In this document: piece by piece, positions 9,691 to 17,622 of the stretch
Layout of the letters: each line of letters starts with the position of its first letter
Position numbering within the stretch: the stretch's first letter is position 1
NCBI RefSeq assembly: GCF_000333275.1
Contig: NZ_BACU01000323.1
Location: forward strand, 1 to 48,282
DNA length: 48,282 nt
Direction: 5' to 3'
From: Azospirillum sp. B4
Lineage (GTDB): Bacteria; Pseudomonadota; Alphaproteobacteria; Azospirillales; Azospirillaceae
Notes under the pieces: model-generated
Told to the model about the DNA's origin: nothing
Seen by the model: the letters and a program-made list of their open reading frames with translations, nothing else
Databases searched by the model: none
Program-made: the position numbers and the translations under genes

Positions 9691-11976
9691 ATGAAAAAAT
9701 CAATGTCCCGGCAGTTCAATCCGGGCAAGGCCAAGACGGGGGCCGCGCTGACCGCCGCTGCCCTGCTTCTCAGCATGACGGCCGCCCAGGCCCTGGCGCA
9801 GACCGCACCGGCGGATGCCGGCGCGCTGGAGGAGATCATCGTCACCGCCACCCGCCGGTCAGAGCGCCTGGACCAGGTGCCGATCGCCGTGTCGGTGCTG
9901 AGCGGGGAGGTGGCGGAACGCCGCCTGCTGACCGACATCCAGGACATCAGCACCGCCGTGCCAGCCCTGAACTTCCGCACCGGCGCCTCCAACAAGGACC
10001 GCAACATCTTCGTGCGCGGCATCGGCACGGTCACCACCTCGCCGGGGGTGGAGCCGTCGGTCTCCACCGTGGTGGACGGCGTGGTGCTGGCGCGGCCGGG
10101 CCAGGCGACGCTGGACCTGCTGGACATCGACCACGTCGAGGTGCTGCGCGGCCCCCAGGGCACGCTGTTCGGCAAGAACGCCACCGCCGGCGTCATCAAC
10201 ATCGTGTCCAAGGATCCGACGGAAGAGGCGCACGGTTATGTCGACGCCGCCTACCTGGGCGGGGGCGATGAATACCGGGTGAAGGCCGGCGTGTCCGGCG
10301 CCCTGGTCCCGGGCAAGCTGACCGGCCTGATTTCCGCCATGACCAGCGGCTATGACGGCAACGTCACCAACCGCGCCACGGGCGACACCGTGAACGGTTA
10401 TACCCACAGCGGCGCCCGTGCCAAGCTGCGCTTCACGCCCAACGACGACGTCACCGTGACGGTGGCGGCGGACTATCTCTTCTCCCGCGACAGCGTGCCC
10501 ACCGGCGTCTTCATCACGACGACCCAGACGGCCTACCCGACCAACGCCGTCACCAACAGCGCCGCCCTGGCCACCAGCCTGGCGACCGCCGGCATCCATC
10601 CCTCCGCCTACAACACCGAGATCAGCGCCAACACCAACAGCGGCACCAAGGACAACAACGGCGGCATCGCCGCCACGGTGGACTGGAACCTCAACGGCTA
10701 CACCCTGACCTCCGTCACCGCGTACCGGAAATGGCAGAACCAGCAGTTCCAGGACTATGACCAGCTGTCGGCCCTGTCCACCGGCCTGCCGGCCGTGGTG
10801 GACAACGGCTATCTGCTGTTCAGCCAGACGTCGGAGGAGCTGCGCCTGGCCTCGCCCAAGGGCGGGCTGATCGATTATGTCACCGGCCTCTATTACATGC
10901 ACGCCGTGGATACGGAGGTGTATCAGCGCGGCGTGACCCAGGTGTCGGGCGGCGGCACGCTGTCCAACAACGGCACCTCGCGCTTCGGCACCACCGGCGA
11001 CAATTACGCCGCCTTCGGCGAGGCCACGATCAACATCACGCCGGACTTCCGGGGCATCGCCGGTGTCCGCGTCGTGCATGACGACCTGGACTACCATTTC
11101 CAGCGCGTCTCCTCCTCCGCCACGGCGGTGACGGGCATCCAGCCCTCCTACGCCAGCAACGGGTCCACCGGCACCACCGACTATGCTGACCGTCTGGGTC
11201 TGCAGTGGGACGTGGACCGCGACGTCAGCACCTACTTCACCTATTCGCGCGGCTACATGGGCCCGGCCTACAACGTCTTCTTCAACATGACGTCCACGGC
11301 GGCCCTGGCGCTGAAGCCCGAAACCTCCGACAGCTACGAGGTGGGGGTGAAGGCCAAGCTGCTGGGCGGGCGCCTGCAGGCCAACCTGGCCGGCTACATC
11401 ACCAATTTCGACAACTACCAGGCCAATTTCACCGACACGGTGGCCGGCGCCATCGTCACCCGTCTGATCAACGCCGGCCAGGTGTCGACCAAGGGCGTGG
11501 AGGCCGATTTCACCTACCGGCCCATCGACAACCTGACCCTGACCCAGTCGCTGGCCTGGACCCAAGCGCGGGTTGACCACTTCCAATGCCCGGTGGGGGC
11601 GGCCAGCAGCTGCGACATCGACGGCCAACCCTTGCCCTTCGCCCCCGACTGGAAGCTGGACAGTGCCGCCAGCTACACCGTGCCGCTGTACCAGGGCCTC
11701 AGCCTGATCCTGGATACCGACTACCGCTGGCAGAGCAAGGTGCAGTACCAGCTGACGGAAACGCCGGACACCATCCAGGGCGCCTATGGCATCTGGAACG
11801 GCGGCGTGACCCTGGCCAACACGGACCAGCAGTGGCGCGCCAGCATCCTGGTGAAGAACATCCTGGACACGCACTATTCCTCCTACCTCGCGCGCGGCAA
11901 CCTGGCGGGCGTGGTGCGCTGGGTGCCGCGCGACGGCAGCCGGTACTGGGGCGTCACGTTGCACAAGGACTTCTGA
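9691..11976 (+). CDS. TonB-dependent outer-membrane receptor
   Basis: The 761-residue precursor starts MKKSMSRQF and has a signal peptide ending near ALAQ, then a TonB box (EEIIVTATR), the plug domain (DVRG-like IFVRGIGTV and VEVLRGPQGTLFGKNATAG) and a long beta-barrel ending in phenylalanine (TLHKDF). The ATG at 9691 has GGGGAG just upstream; an open frame reaches back to 9601 but lacks a ribosome site. It would import a bulky or scarce nutrient across the outer membrane using ExbBD-TonB energy. The MFS transporter follows after three bases, so the pair probably forms an uptake route for one compound. The plug and barrel resemble the oxidative-metabolite/carbohydrate type of receptor more than the siderophore type, but the substrate is not determinable. 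Confidence 0.92.
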   Translation: MKKSMSRQFNPGKAKTGAALTAAALLLSMTAAQALAQTAPADAGALEEIIVTATRRSERLDQVPIAVSVLSGEVAERRLLTDIQDISTAVPALNFRTGASNKDRNIFVRGIGTVTTSPGVEPSVSTVVDGVVLARPGQATLDLLDIDHVEVLRGPQGTLFGKNATAGVINIVSKDPTEEAHGYVDAAYLGGGDEYRVKAGVSGALVPGKLTGLISAMTSGYDGNVTNRATGDTVNGYTHSGARAKLRFTPNDDVTVTVAADYLFSRDSVPTGVFITTTQTAYPTNAVTNSAALATSLATAGIHPSAYNTEISANTNSGTKDNNGGIAATVDWNLNGYTLTSVTAYRKWQNQQFQDYDQLSALSTGLPAVVDNGYLLFSQTSEELRLASPKGGLIDYVTGLYYMHAVDTEVYQRGVTQVSGGGTLSNNGTSRFGTTGDNYAAFGEATINITPDFRGIAGVRVVHDDLDYHFQRVSSSATAVTGIQPSYASNGSTGTTDYADRLGLQWDVDRDVSTYFTYSRGYMGPAYNVFFNMTSTAALALKPETSDSYEVGVKAKLLGGRLQANLAGYITNFDNYQANFTDTVAGAIVTRLINAGQVSTKGVEADFTYRPIDNLTLTQSLAWTQARVDHFQCPVGAASSCDIDGQPLPFAPDWKLDSAASYTVPLYQGLSLILDTDYRWQSKVQYQLTETPDTIQGAYGIWNGGVTLANTDQQWRASILVKNILDTHYSSYLARGNLAGVVRWVPRDGSRYWGVTLHKDF

Positions 11977-11979
11977 CCG

Positions 11980-13209
11980 GTGCTTCCAGGACGCCGATGG
12001 CTGCTGGCGCTCATCTTGGGCGCCTGCATCCTCAACTACGCCGATCGCCAGATCATCGCCCTGGTGAAGCCGCTGCTGTCCCAGGACCTGGGATGGACGG
12101 ACGCCGACTATGGCCGGCTGACCGCCGTCTTCCAGCTGGCGGCGGCCTGCGCCTTCCTGTTCGCCGGTCGCTTCGTCGACGTGGTGGGCGTGAAATGGTC
12201 CAACCCGCTGGCCGTCGGCTCATGGAGCCTGGCGGCCATGGCCCACGCCTTCGCCGTCACCCTGCCGCAGTTCCTGGCGGCGCGGGTGGCGCTGGGGGCG
12301 ACGGAGGCGCTGGGCACCCCCACGGCGGTGAAGACCATCGCCGCCAGCTTCGGCCCCACCGGCCGGACGGCGGCGCTGGGCCTGATGAACGCCGCCGGCA
12401 GCGTCGGCGCCATCCTGACGCCGCTGGCCATCCCCCTCGTCGCCGGGCACATCGGCTGGCGCGCCACCTTCCTGGTGACGGGCGGTCTGGGCCTGGTGTG
12501 GGTGGCGCTGTGGCTGCTGTTCATGCGGCTGGGGGGCGCGGAGGAGGCGTCGCCGGCCCCGGCCGCCGCCGCACCCGCCGGGCCGCGCGCCGGCCTGTGG
12601 CGGGAGGCCCTGGCCGACCGGCGCACCTGGGCCATCGCCGGCGGAAAGGTGATGTCCGACCAGGTGTGGTGGTTCCTGCTGTATTGGGCGCCTGACCTGT
12701 TCACCCGCGTCTTCCACCTGGACATGGCCGGTGTGGCCGTGCCGCTGGCGGCCATCTACCTGGCGGCGGCCATCGGCTCCCTGCTGGGCGGTACCGCCTA
12801 CGGCTGGCTGGTTGGGCGGCTGGGGTGGAGCATGAACCGGGCGCGCAAAACCATCCTGCTGGTCTGTGGCCTGTGCGTCCTGCCGGTACCCCTGGTCCTG
12901 ACGGTGGGCAGCCTGTGGGCGGCGGTGGCGTTGCTGGCCCTGACGCTGGCGGCGCACCAGGGCTTCTCCTCCAACCTGTTCGGCATCATCACCGACATCG
13001 TGCCGGCATCGCGCATCGGCATGGTGACCGGCCTGGGAGCCCTGTCGGGCAACCTGGCCGGCATGCTGATCCTGCAGGTGACCGGCTGGGTGCTGGCGGC
13101 GGGCGGCGGCTACCTGCCCATGCTGGCGCTGGCGTCAGTGTCCTACCTGCTGGCCCTGGGCTGGATACACCTGTTGCAGCCGGCGCTGCGCCCGGTGGGG
13201 AAGACTTAA
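11980..13209 (+). CDS. MFS transporter, ACS (anion:cation symporter)/ExuT-like family
   Basis: This 409-residue protein has about 12 membrane segments. The N-terminal pattern NYADRQIIALVKPLLSQDLG and the loop AGRFVDVVGVKWSNP are typical of the ACS family, which includes hexuronate and other sugar-acid permeases. It starts with GTG at 11980, three bases after the receptor stop, so it is co-transcribed. The family points to an organic anion, for example an acidic sugar, as cargo; that is an inference. Its end overlaps the end of the convergent LysR gene by four bases. Confidence 0.88.
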   Translation: MLPGRRWLLALILGACILNYADRQIIALVKPLLSQDLGWTDADYGRLTAVFQLAAACAFLFAGRFVDVVGVKWSNPLAVGSWSLAAMAHAFAVTLPQFLAARVALGATEALGTPTAVKTIAASFGPTGRTAALGLMNAAGSVGAILTPLAIPLVAGHIGWRATFLVTGGLGLVWVALWLLFMRLGGAEEASPAPAAAAPAGPRAGLWREALADRRTWAIAGGKVMSDQVWWFLLYWAPDLFTRVFHLDMAGVAVPLAAIYLAAAIGSLLGGTAYGWLVGRLGWSMNRARKTILLVCGLCVLPVPLVLTVGSLWAAVALLALTLAAHQGFSSNLFGIITDIVPASRIGMVTGLGALSGNLAGMLILQVTGWVLAAGGGYLPMLALASVSYLLALGWIHLLQPALRPVGKT

Positions 13210-14138
13210 GGGCTCTCGGCGGCGGTGAGCATTTTCTCCACCGTCGCCATGTGTTCCGCCGCCACTTCCTTCACCAGCTGGCGGAACTGGGCGACCAGGG
13301 CCGGCGTCGGGCCGATGGCGGTGGGTTCCAGCAGGGTGAAGGTGGAGGCCACGCGGGGACGGAAGCGGCGGATCTGCGCGCCCAGCCGGGCGAACAGGGG
13401 GGCGGAGAAGGGCTCCGCGATGGTGATGCCCAGGCCGGCGGCGACATAGCAATAGGCGGGGAAGGAGTGCTGGGTCTCGATCAGGCGGTCGACCACCACG
13501 CCCTCGGTCATCAACATGCGGTCGATGTCGTCCCACAGGGCGTCCGTCTCGTGCATGGGGCCGATGAACCGCTCCCCAGCCAGGTCGCTGGCCTGGATGA
13601 CGGCCTTGGCGCCCAGGCGGTGGCCGGGCGGCAGCACGCAGACATATTCGGCCGGGACCAGCGGGCTGGTCCGCAAGCCCTGGCGGGGGGCCGCCTCCAC
13701 GCCCAGGCCCAGGTCGGCCTGGCCCAGGAACACCCTGTCCTCCACCCCCCGTTGCCCCTGGGATTCCACGGTCACCTTCACGTCCGGGTACTGGGCGTGG
13801 AAGCGGGCCAGCACCGCCGGCAGGATGCCGCCGGCCAAGGCCGCCAGGGCGGCGACGCGGATGGTGCCCACCGGATGGGCGCGGATGCGGCGGGCCGCCT
13901 GCTTCAGCAGCTCCACGCCGGTGAAGCTCTGCCGCACGGCCTCATAGAAGCTGTTGGCCTGCTCGGTGGGAACCAGCCGCCGGCCGCGCCGTTCGAACAG
14001 GTCGAAGCCCACCACCCGCTCCAGGTCGGAGATCAGGCGGCTGACCGACGGCTGGCTGATGTTCAGCATGGAGGCCGCGGCGGTGATGCCGCCACTGGCC
14101 ATCACGGCGCGGAAGGCTTCGATCTGACGTATCTGCAT
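13206..14138 (-). CDS. LysR-family transcriptional regulator
   Basis: The N-terminal winged helix-turn-helix (MQIRQIEAFRAVMASGGITAAASMLNISQ, split here as MQIRQIEAFRAVM and NISQPSVSRLISDLE) is followed by a periplasmic-binding-protein-like effector domain. The frame opens further upstream at 14231, but family alignment favours the ATG at 14138, giving 310 residues. A TN11A-type box starts only four bases upstream of this ATG (14142-14158), which suggests autorepression. The gene is divergent from the flavin monooxygenase and convergent with the MFS gene. The same motif precedes the receptor and the PhyH gene, so this is probably the local regulator of the whole cluster. Confidence 0.9.
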   Translation of the reverse strand: MQIRQIEAFRAVMASGGITAAASMLNISQPSVSRLISDLERVVGFDLFERRGRRLVPTEQANSFYEAVRQSFTGVELLKQAARRIRAHPVGTIRVAALAALAGGILPAVLARFHAQYPDVKVTVESQGQRGVEDRVFLGQADLGLGVEAAPRQGLRTSPLVPAEYVCVLPPGHRLGAKAVIQASDLAGERFIGPMHETDALWDDIDRMLMTEGVVVDRLIETQHSFPAYCYVAAGLGITIAEPFSAPLFARLGAQIRRFRPRVASTFTLLEPTAIGPTPALVAQFRQLVKEVAAEHMATVEKMLTAAESP

Positions 14139-14141
14139 CCA

Positions 14142-14181
14142 TCCATAGTATTCCAGGATGAATTGGGAAATCAATTCGATT
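14142..14181 (+). promoter_or_regulatory. Putative LysR operator B (lysR / monooxygenase divergent promoter)
   Basis: The box TCC-N11-GGA (14142-14158, core ATAGTATTCCA) lies with TTCGATT (14175-14181) exactly 33 bases from the box start. The outer triplets differ from site A but remain complementary to each other, as expected for a selected palindrome. The site sits between the LysR start codon (14138) and the monooxygenase start (14277). Confidence 0.65.
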
Positions 14182-14276
14182 GGAATGAATGGATCAACAG
14201 TGCCACCGTACTTTGGTTGGGATTTCACCATCCCGTTGTGGGATTAACGACGCGACGCCAGAAAGGGACCTGAACG

Positions 14277-15362
14277 GTGGCCGAGACGACTGCGCCGGCG
14301 ACATGCGATGTCGCCTGGTTTTCCGCCCTGTGCGATGACGATTATGAATTCCTGGGCGTGCCTGACAGCCGCCTGCAATCGTCGTTCGAGCATTGCCGCG
14401 ACATCGTGCTGTCGGCGGAGAGCGGCGGGTACGATACCATCCTGCTGCCGTCCGGCTACGCCCTGGGCATCGACACCATCGCCTTCGCCGGTGCCATCGC
14501 GCCGCTGACCCGGCGCATCCGCCTGCTGACCGCCATCCGCTGTGGCGAGCTGTGGCCGCCGCAGGCGGCGCGCCAGTTGGCGACGCTGGATCGCCTGGCG
14601 GGCGGGCGCCTGGCCATCAACATCATCTCCAGCGACCTGCCGGGGGAGACGCTGGAGTCCGGCCCACGCTACCGCCGCGCGACGGAGGTCATGTCCATCC
14701 TGCGCGCCCTGCTGAACGGCCAGTCCATCGACCATGCCGGGGAGTTCTACCGGTTGGCGCTGGACCCGCCGCGCGTCAGCACCGTCAGCGGCAAGGCGCC
14801 GCCCTTCTTCTTCGGCGGCCTGTCGGAGGACGCGCGCGACGCGGCGGCGGAAGGGGCGGATGTCTACCTGATGTGGCCGGACACGATGGACGGCGTCGCC
14901 TCCGTCATCAATGACATGAGGGCCCGCGCCGCCGCGCGCGGCCGGACCTTGCGCTTCGGCTACCGCGCCCATGTGGTGGTGCGGGAGACGGAGGCGGCGG
15001 CCCGCGCCGCGGCGGACCGCCTGCTGTCGAAGCTGGACGCCGACACCGGCGCCACCATCCGCCAGCGTTCCCTGGACCATGCCTCCGTCGGCGTGCGCCA
15101 GCAGGCGCAGTTGCGGGAGGCGGCCGCCGGTGACGGCTATGTCGAGGACAACCTATGGACGGGCATCGGCCGGGCGCGCTCCGGCTGTGGCGCCGCCATC
15201 GTCGGCGACCCCGACCAAGTGCTGGCCAAGCTGCGGGCCTACCAGGCGCTGGGCATCGAGGCCTTCATCCTGTCGGGATACCCGCACATGGCGGAGGGCG
15301 ACCTGTTCGCCCGCCATGTCCTGCCCCACCTGCCGCACGCGCCGCTGGCGCTGGGCAACTAG
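14277..15362 (+). CDS. LLM-class flavin monooxygenase, SsuD/alkanesulfonate monooxygenase-like
   Basis: This 361-residue TIM-barrel flavoprotein belongs to the luciferase-like/SsuD group. Residues tied to FMNH2-dependent desulfonation in SsuD align: Arg230 and His232 (YRAHVVVRETE), Arg301 (GRARSG), and Tyr335 and His337 in LSGYPHMAE. The N-terminal cysteine region of SsuD (GRSCED) is replaced by SGYALG and the first histidine motif (LPTHGDGR) is absent, so the substrate probably differs from simple alkanesulfonates. It starts with GTG at 14277 after AAAGGGA. A reduced-flavin supplier is needed, and no flavin reductase is encoded in the window. The Gfo/Idh oxidoreductase follows on the same strand. 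Confidence 0.85.
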   Translation: MAETTAPATCDVAWFSALCDDDYEFLGVPDSRLQSSFEHCRDIVLSAESGGYDTILLPSGYALGIDTIAFAGAIAPLTRRIRLLTAIRCGELWPPQAARQLATLDRLAGGRLAINIISSDLPGETLESGPRYRRATEVMSILRALLNGQSIDHAGEFYRLALDPPRVSTVSGKAPPFFFGGLSEDARDAAAEGADVYLMWPDTMDGVASVINDMRARAAARGRTLRFGYRAHVVVRETEAAARAAADRLLSKLDADTGATIRQRSLDHASVGVRQQAQLREAAAGDGYVEDNLWTGIGRARSGCGAAIVGDPDQVLAKLRAYQALGIEAFILSGYPHMAEGDLFARHVLPHLPHAPLALGN

Positions 15363-15370
15363 TTCCGATC

Positions 15371-15396
15371 GCCTTTGATCGTGACCGATCAAAGGC
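15371..15396 (+). terminator. Hairpin after the monooxygenase gene
   Basis: A perfect 11-bp stem (arm GCCTTTGATCG) with loop TGAC begins nine bases after the stop codon. There is no U-run, so it may attenuate transcription or protect the mRNA 3' end rather than act as a classical terminator. Repeat copy R2 follows directly. Confidence 0.55.
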
Positions 15397-15502
15397 CCCT
15401 CAGGCGCTGGGCGGCCACATCCGTGGCCTTGGCTCACGGGCCTGACCGGCCCGGGCCGGCAGTCGCCGGCCTCAGCGGCATGAGGGGGATCTCACGCCGC
15501 TG
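15397..15502 (-). repeat. Dispersed hairpin repeat, copy R2
   Basis: Read on the minus strand it has hairpin 1 (CAGCGGC/GCCGCTG arms with TGAG/CTCA, one mismatch; 15473-15502), hairpin 2 (GGCCGGC arms, 15454-15471), the linker AGCCAAG and hairpin 3 (GGCCAC-GGAT-GTGGCC, 15413-15428), then CGCCCAGCGCCTGAGGG. It occupies most of the gap between the monooxygenase and the Gfo/Idh gene. Confidence 0.75.
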
Positions 15503-15528
15503 CTATAACCCAGGGGAGTTGTCCGAGT

Positions 15529-16617
15529 ATGAGTGCGCGTCTGCGTTTCGGCATCATTGGCACCGGCATGATGGGGGTGGAGCACATCACCAGCCTGGCC
15601 CTGTCGCCCGAGGTGGCGGTCACGGCCATCGTCGACCCCACGCCCACCTCCCTGGACTGGGCGCGCGACGCCCTGGGGGAGCGGGCGGCCGGCGTCGCCG
15701 CCTACCGCACGGTTGAGGAGATGGTGGGGGAGGCCAAGTTGGACGGCGTCATCATCGCTTCGCCCAACCATACCCATCACGACGTGCTGCGACCCCTGCT
15801 GGGTACCGGCCTGCACATCCTGTGCGAAAAGCCGCTGTGCTCCAGCCTGGAGGATGCCGCCCGGGTGGCGGAGGCCGCGGCTGGCCATAAGGGCGTGTTC
15901 TGGGTGGGCATGGAATACCGCTACATGCCGCCGGTGGGCCGCTTCGTGGAGCAGGTGCACGGCGGCCGGGTCGGCCGGCTGGTCATGCTGTCCATGCGGG
16001 AACACCGCTTCCCCTTCCTGACCAAGGTGGGGGACTGGAACCGCTTCAGCCGCAACACCGGCGGCACCATGGTGGAGAAGTGCTGCCACTTCTTCGACCT
16101 GATGCGCCTGACCGTGGGGGCGGAGGCGGTGCGGGTCTATTGCTCCGGCGCCATGGACGTGAACCACCGGGATGAGCGGTACGGCGGCCAGACGCCGGAC
16201 ATCATCGACAACAGCTACACCGTCGTGGACTTCGCCAACGGCGTGCGCGCCCTGCTGGATCTCTCCATGTTCGCCGAGGGCGCGCAGGAGCAGGAGGAGA
16301 TCGTGGCCGTGGGCGACCAGGCCCGCCTGGACGTCACCATCCCCCGGGGCGACCTGGTCCACAGCCCCCGCCAGGCCTTCCGCCGGCCGGAGTTGGTGGA
16401 GCGGACGCACGTGGCGGTGGATGGGGCGGCCCTGGCCGCCGGCAGCCACCACGGCGCCACCTACTTCCAGCACCGCGCCTTCCTGGACGCCATCCTGAAC
16501 GGCGGCCCGGTGGCGGTGTCGGCGGAGGACGGCTACCGCGCCGTGGAGATCGGCGCCGCGGCGGAACTGAGCGCCCGCGAACACCGGGCCGTGGACCTGG
16601 CGGAACTGCGGCGCTGA
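15529..16617 (+). CDS. Gfo/Idh/MocA-family NAD(P)-dependent oxidoreductase
   Basis: The 362-residue protein has an N-terminal Rossmann fold (FGIIGTGMMG), the PNHTHHD loop and the family lysine motif CEKPLCSS, followed by the alpha/beta substrate domain. Family members oxidise or reduce sugars, inositols and related polyols. The ATG at 15529 has GGGGAG upstream. It lies 166 bases after the monooxygenase with a hairpin and repeat R2 between, so it may share that promoter or be partly uncoupled. In this context it could process the aldehyde or ketone released by the upstream oxygenase; that is inference. Confidence 0.88.
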   Translation: MSARLRFGIIGTGMMGVEHITSLALSPEVAVTAIVDPTPTSLDWARDALGERAAGVAAYRTVEEMVGEAKLDGVIIASPNHTHHDVLRPLLGTGLHILCEKPLCSSLEDAARVAEAAAGHKGVFWVGMEYRYMPPVGRFVEQVHGGRVGRLVMLSMREHRFPFLTKVGDWNRFSRNTGGTMVEKCCHFFDLMRLTVGAEAVRVYCSGAMDVNHRDERYGGQTPDIIDNSYTVVDFANGVRALLDLSMFAEGAQEQEEIVAVGDQARLDVTIPRGDLVHSPRQAFRRPELVERTHVAVDGAALAAGSHHGATYFQHRAFLDAILNGGPVAVSAEDGYRAVEIGAAAELSAREHRAVDLAELRR

Positions 16618-16624
16618 AGGGAAG

Positions 16625-16650
16625 GCCGGGGCGCCCCGGGGCGCCCCGGC
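16625..16650. terminator. Bidirectional hairpin between convergent genes
   Basis: An 11-bp perfect GC stem (arm GCCGGGGCGCC, loop CCGG) sits eight bases after the Gfo/Idh stop and nine before the convergent PhyH stop. It can form on both transcripts. No U-run is present on either strand. Confidence 0.65.
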
Positions 16651-16658
16651 TTCCGGCG

Positions 16659-17426
16659 TCAGCCCAGGGTCACCTGCCGCCCGTCGCGCACCAGGGGCAC
16701 GGCGTTGCGGCGCAGGTGGCCCACGCCCGGGTCCAGGATGGGCAGGGCGGAATACTGCATCAGATAGACGCGGCGCAGCTTGGGCGTGCGGTTGCCGCCG
16801 GTGGCGTGCAACAGCCGGCTGCTGAAGGCCACGACGCTGCCGGCCGGCACCTCCACCACCACGCCGTCGTCCGGCCCGTTCCAGGTCGCCACCAGGTCGC
16901 GGCTGGCCGGGTCGCGCTCATGCGGCAGGATGGCGTCGCGGCTTTCCGGCACTTTGGAGAAGGGCAGCAGGCGTACTGTGCCGTTCTCCACCGTCGCGTC
17001 GTCCAGCGGGCACCAGCAGGTGAGATAGGGCAGGTGGTCGGGCGGCCCGCCGTTGTGGGCCATATAGCCGGAATCCTGGTGCCAGCTGAAGGCCATGCCG
17101 TTGTCCGGCCCCTTCACCACGAACTGGTCATAGAAGAAATAGGCGTCGGGTCCCAGGGTGGCCCGGCAGATGTCGGCCATCACCGAACCGTACAGCACCG
17201 TGCGCAGGGCCGGCCGCTCCCGCTGGCATTCGCCGGCGAAATAGCGCCGGCCGCGATGGGTGATGCCGTCGACCTCCACGCCCAGCGCGTCCAGCCGCGC
17301 ATCCTCGCGCGCGACGAAGCGCTGGCATTCGGCGCGCAGCAAATCCAGCGCCGGGCCTTGCAACGCCCGGTCGAAGACGGCGTAGCCTTCGGTGGCGAAC
17401 TGCTGTCGCTGTGCCTCAAAACTCAT
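16659..17426 (-). CDS. Phytanoyl-CoA dioxygenase (PhyH)-family Fe(II)/2-oxoglutarate oxygenase
   Basis: The protein has 255 residues from the ATG at 17426 (MSFEAQRQQFATEGYAVF), preceded by GAGGGG. The iron site is visible: His116 and Asp118 in FSWHQDSGY and the distal His207 in SSRLLHATGG, with a following Arg for 2-oxoglutarate. The longer frame from 17555 runs through the probable promoter and operator and is rejected as a start. PhyH-type enzymes hydroxylate diverse small molecules; some Fe/2-oxoglutarate enzymes also cleave C-S bonds of sulfonates. The gene is convergent with Gfo/Idh and has its own copy of the LysR motif upstream, linking it to the monooxygenase cluster. Confidence 0.88.
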   Translation of the reverse strand: MSFEAQRQQFATEGYAVFDRALQGPALDLLRAECQRFVAREDARLDALGVEVDGITHRGRRYFAGECQRERPALRTVLYGSVMADICRATLGPDAYFFYDQFVVKGPDNGMAFSWHQDSGYMAHNGGPPDHLPYLTCWCPLDDATVENGTVRLLPFSKVPESRDAILPHERDPASRDLVATWNGPDDGVVVEVPAGSVVAFSSRLLHATGGNRTPKLRRVYLMQYSALPILDPGVGHLRRNAVPLVRDGRQVTLG

Positions 17427-17500
17427 GGTGTGGTGTTTCCCCTCGGTCGCGCCCGTCCGTCCCCAGGGCGCCAGGATGGCGGGCCGGCGGGGGGAAATCC

Positions 17501-17540
17501 AATCGAATGACTTCAGGCCCTCATTCGCCAACGCTATGAA
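17501..17540 (-). promoter_or_regulatory. Putative LysR operator C (PhyH promoter)
   Basis: On the minus strand the box TTC-N11-GAA (17540-17524, core ATAGCGTTGGC) is followed 33 bases from its start by TTCGATT (17507-17501). The first 20 bases are nearly identical to site A. It ends about 75 bases upstream of the chosen PhyH start. Confidence 0.65.
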
Positions 17541-17561
17541 TGGTTGAGGGTCCAATACCTG

Positions 17562-17614
17562 CGGCGGCTGCGGTCGCAGCCTACAACGGCATGAGACGCC
17601 GTCTCATGCCGTTG
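17562..17614 (-). repeat. Dispersed hairpin repeat, copy R3 (hairpins 1 and 2 only)
   Basis: Hairpin 1 is a perfect 14-bp stem with a 3-base loop (17584-17614, arm CAACGGCATGAGAC). Hairpin 2 is GGCTGC-GGTC-GCAGCC (core of 17566-17581). The third module is missing. It starts eight bases after the GH31 stop in the direction of transcription and could end that transcript. Confidence 0.75.
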
Positions 17615-17622
17615 GTATCAGA

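Noticed and set aside
17427-17555. N-terminal extension of PhyH from 17555.
   Set aside because: It would make the LysR operator C coding sequence and precedes a better start at 17426 that begins the conserved domain.
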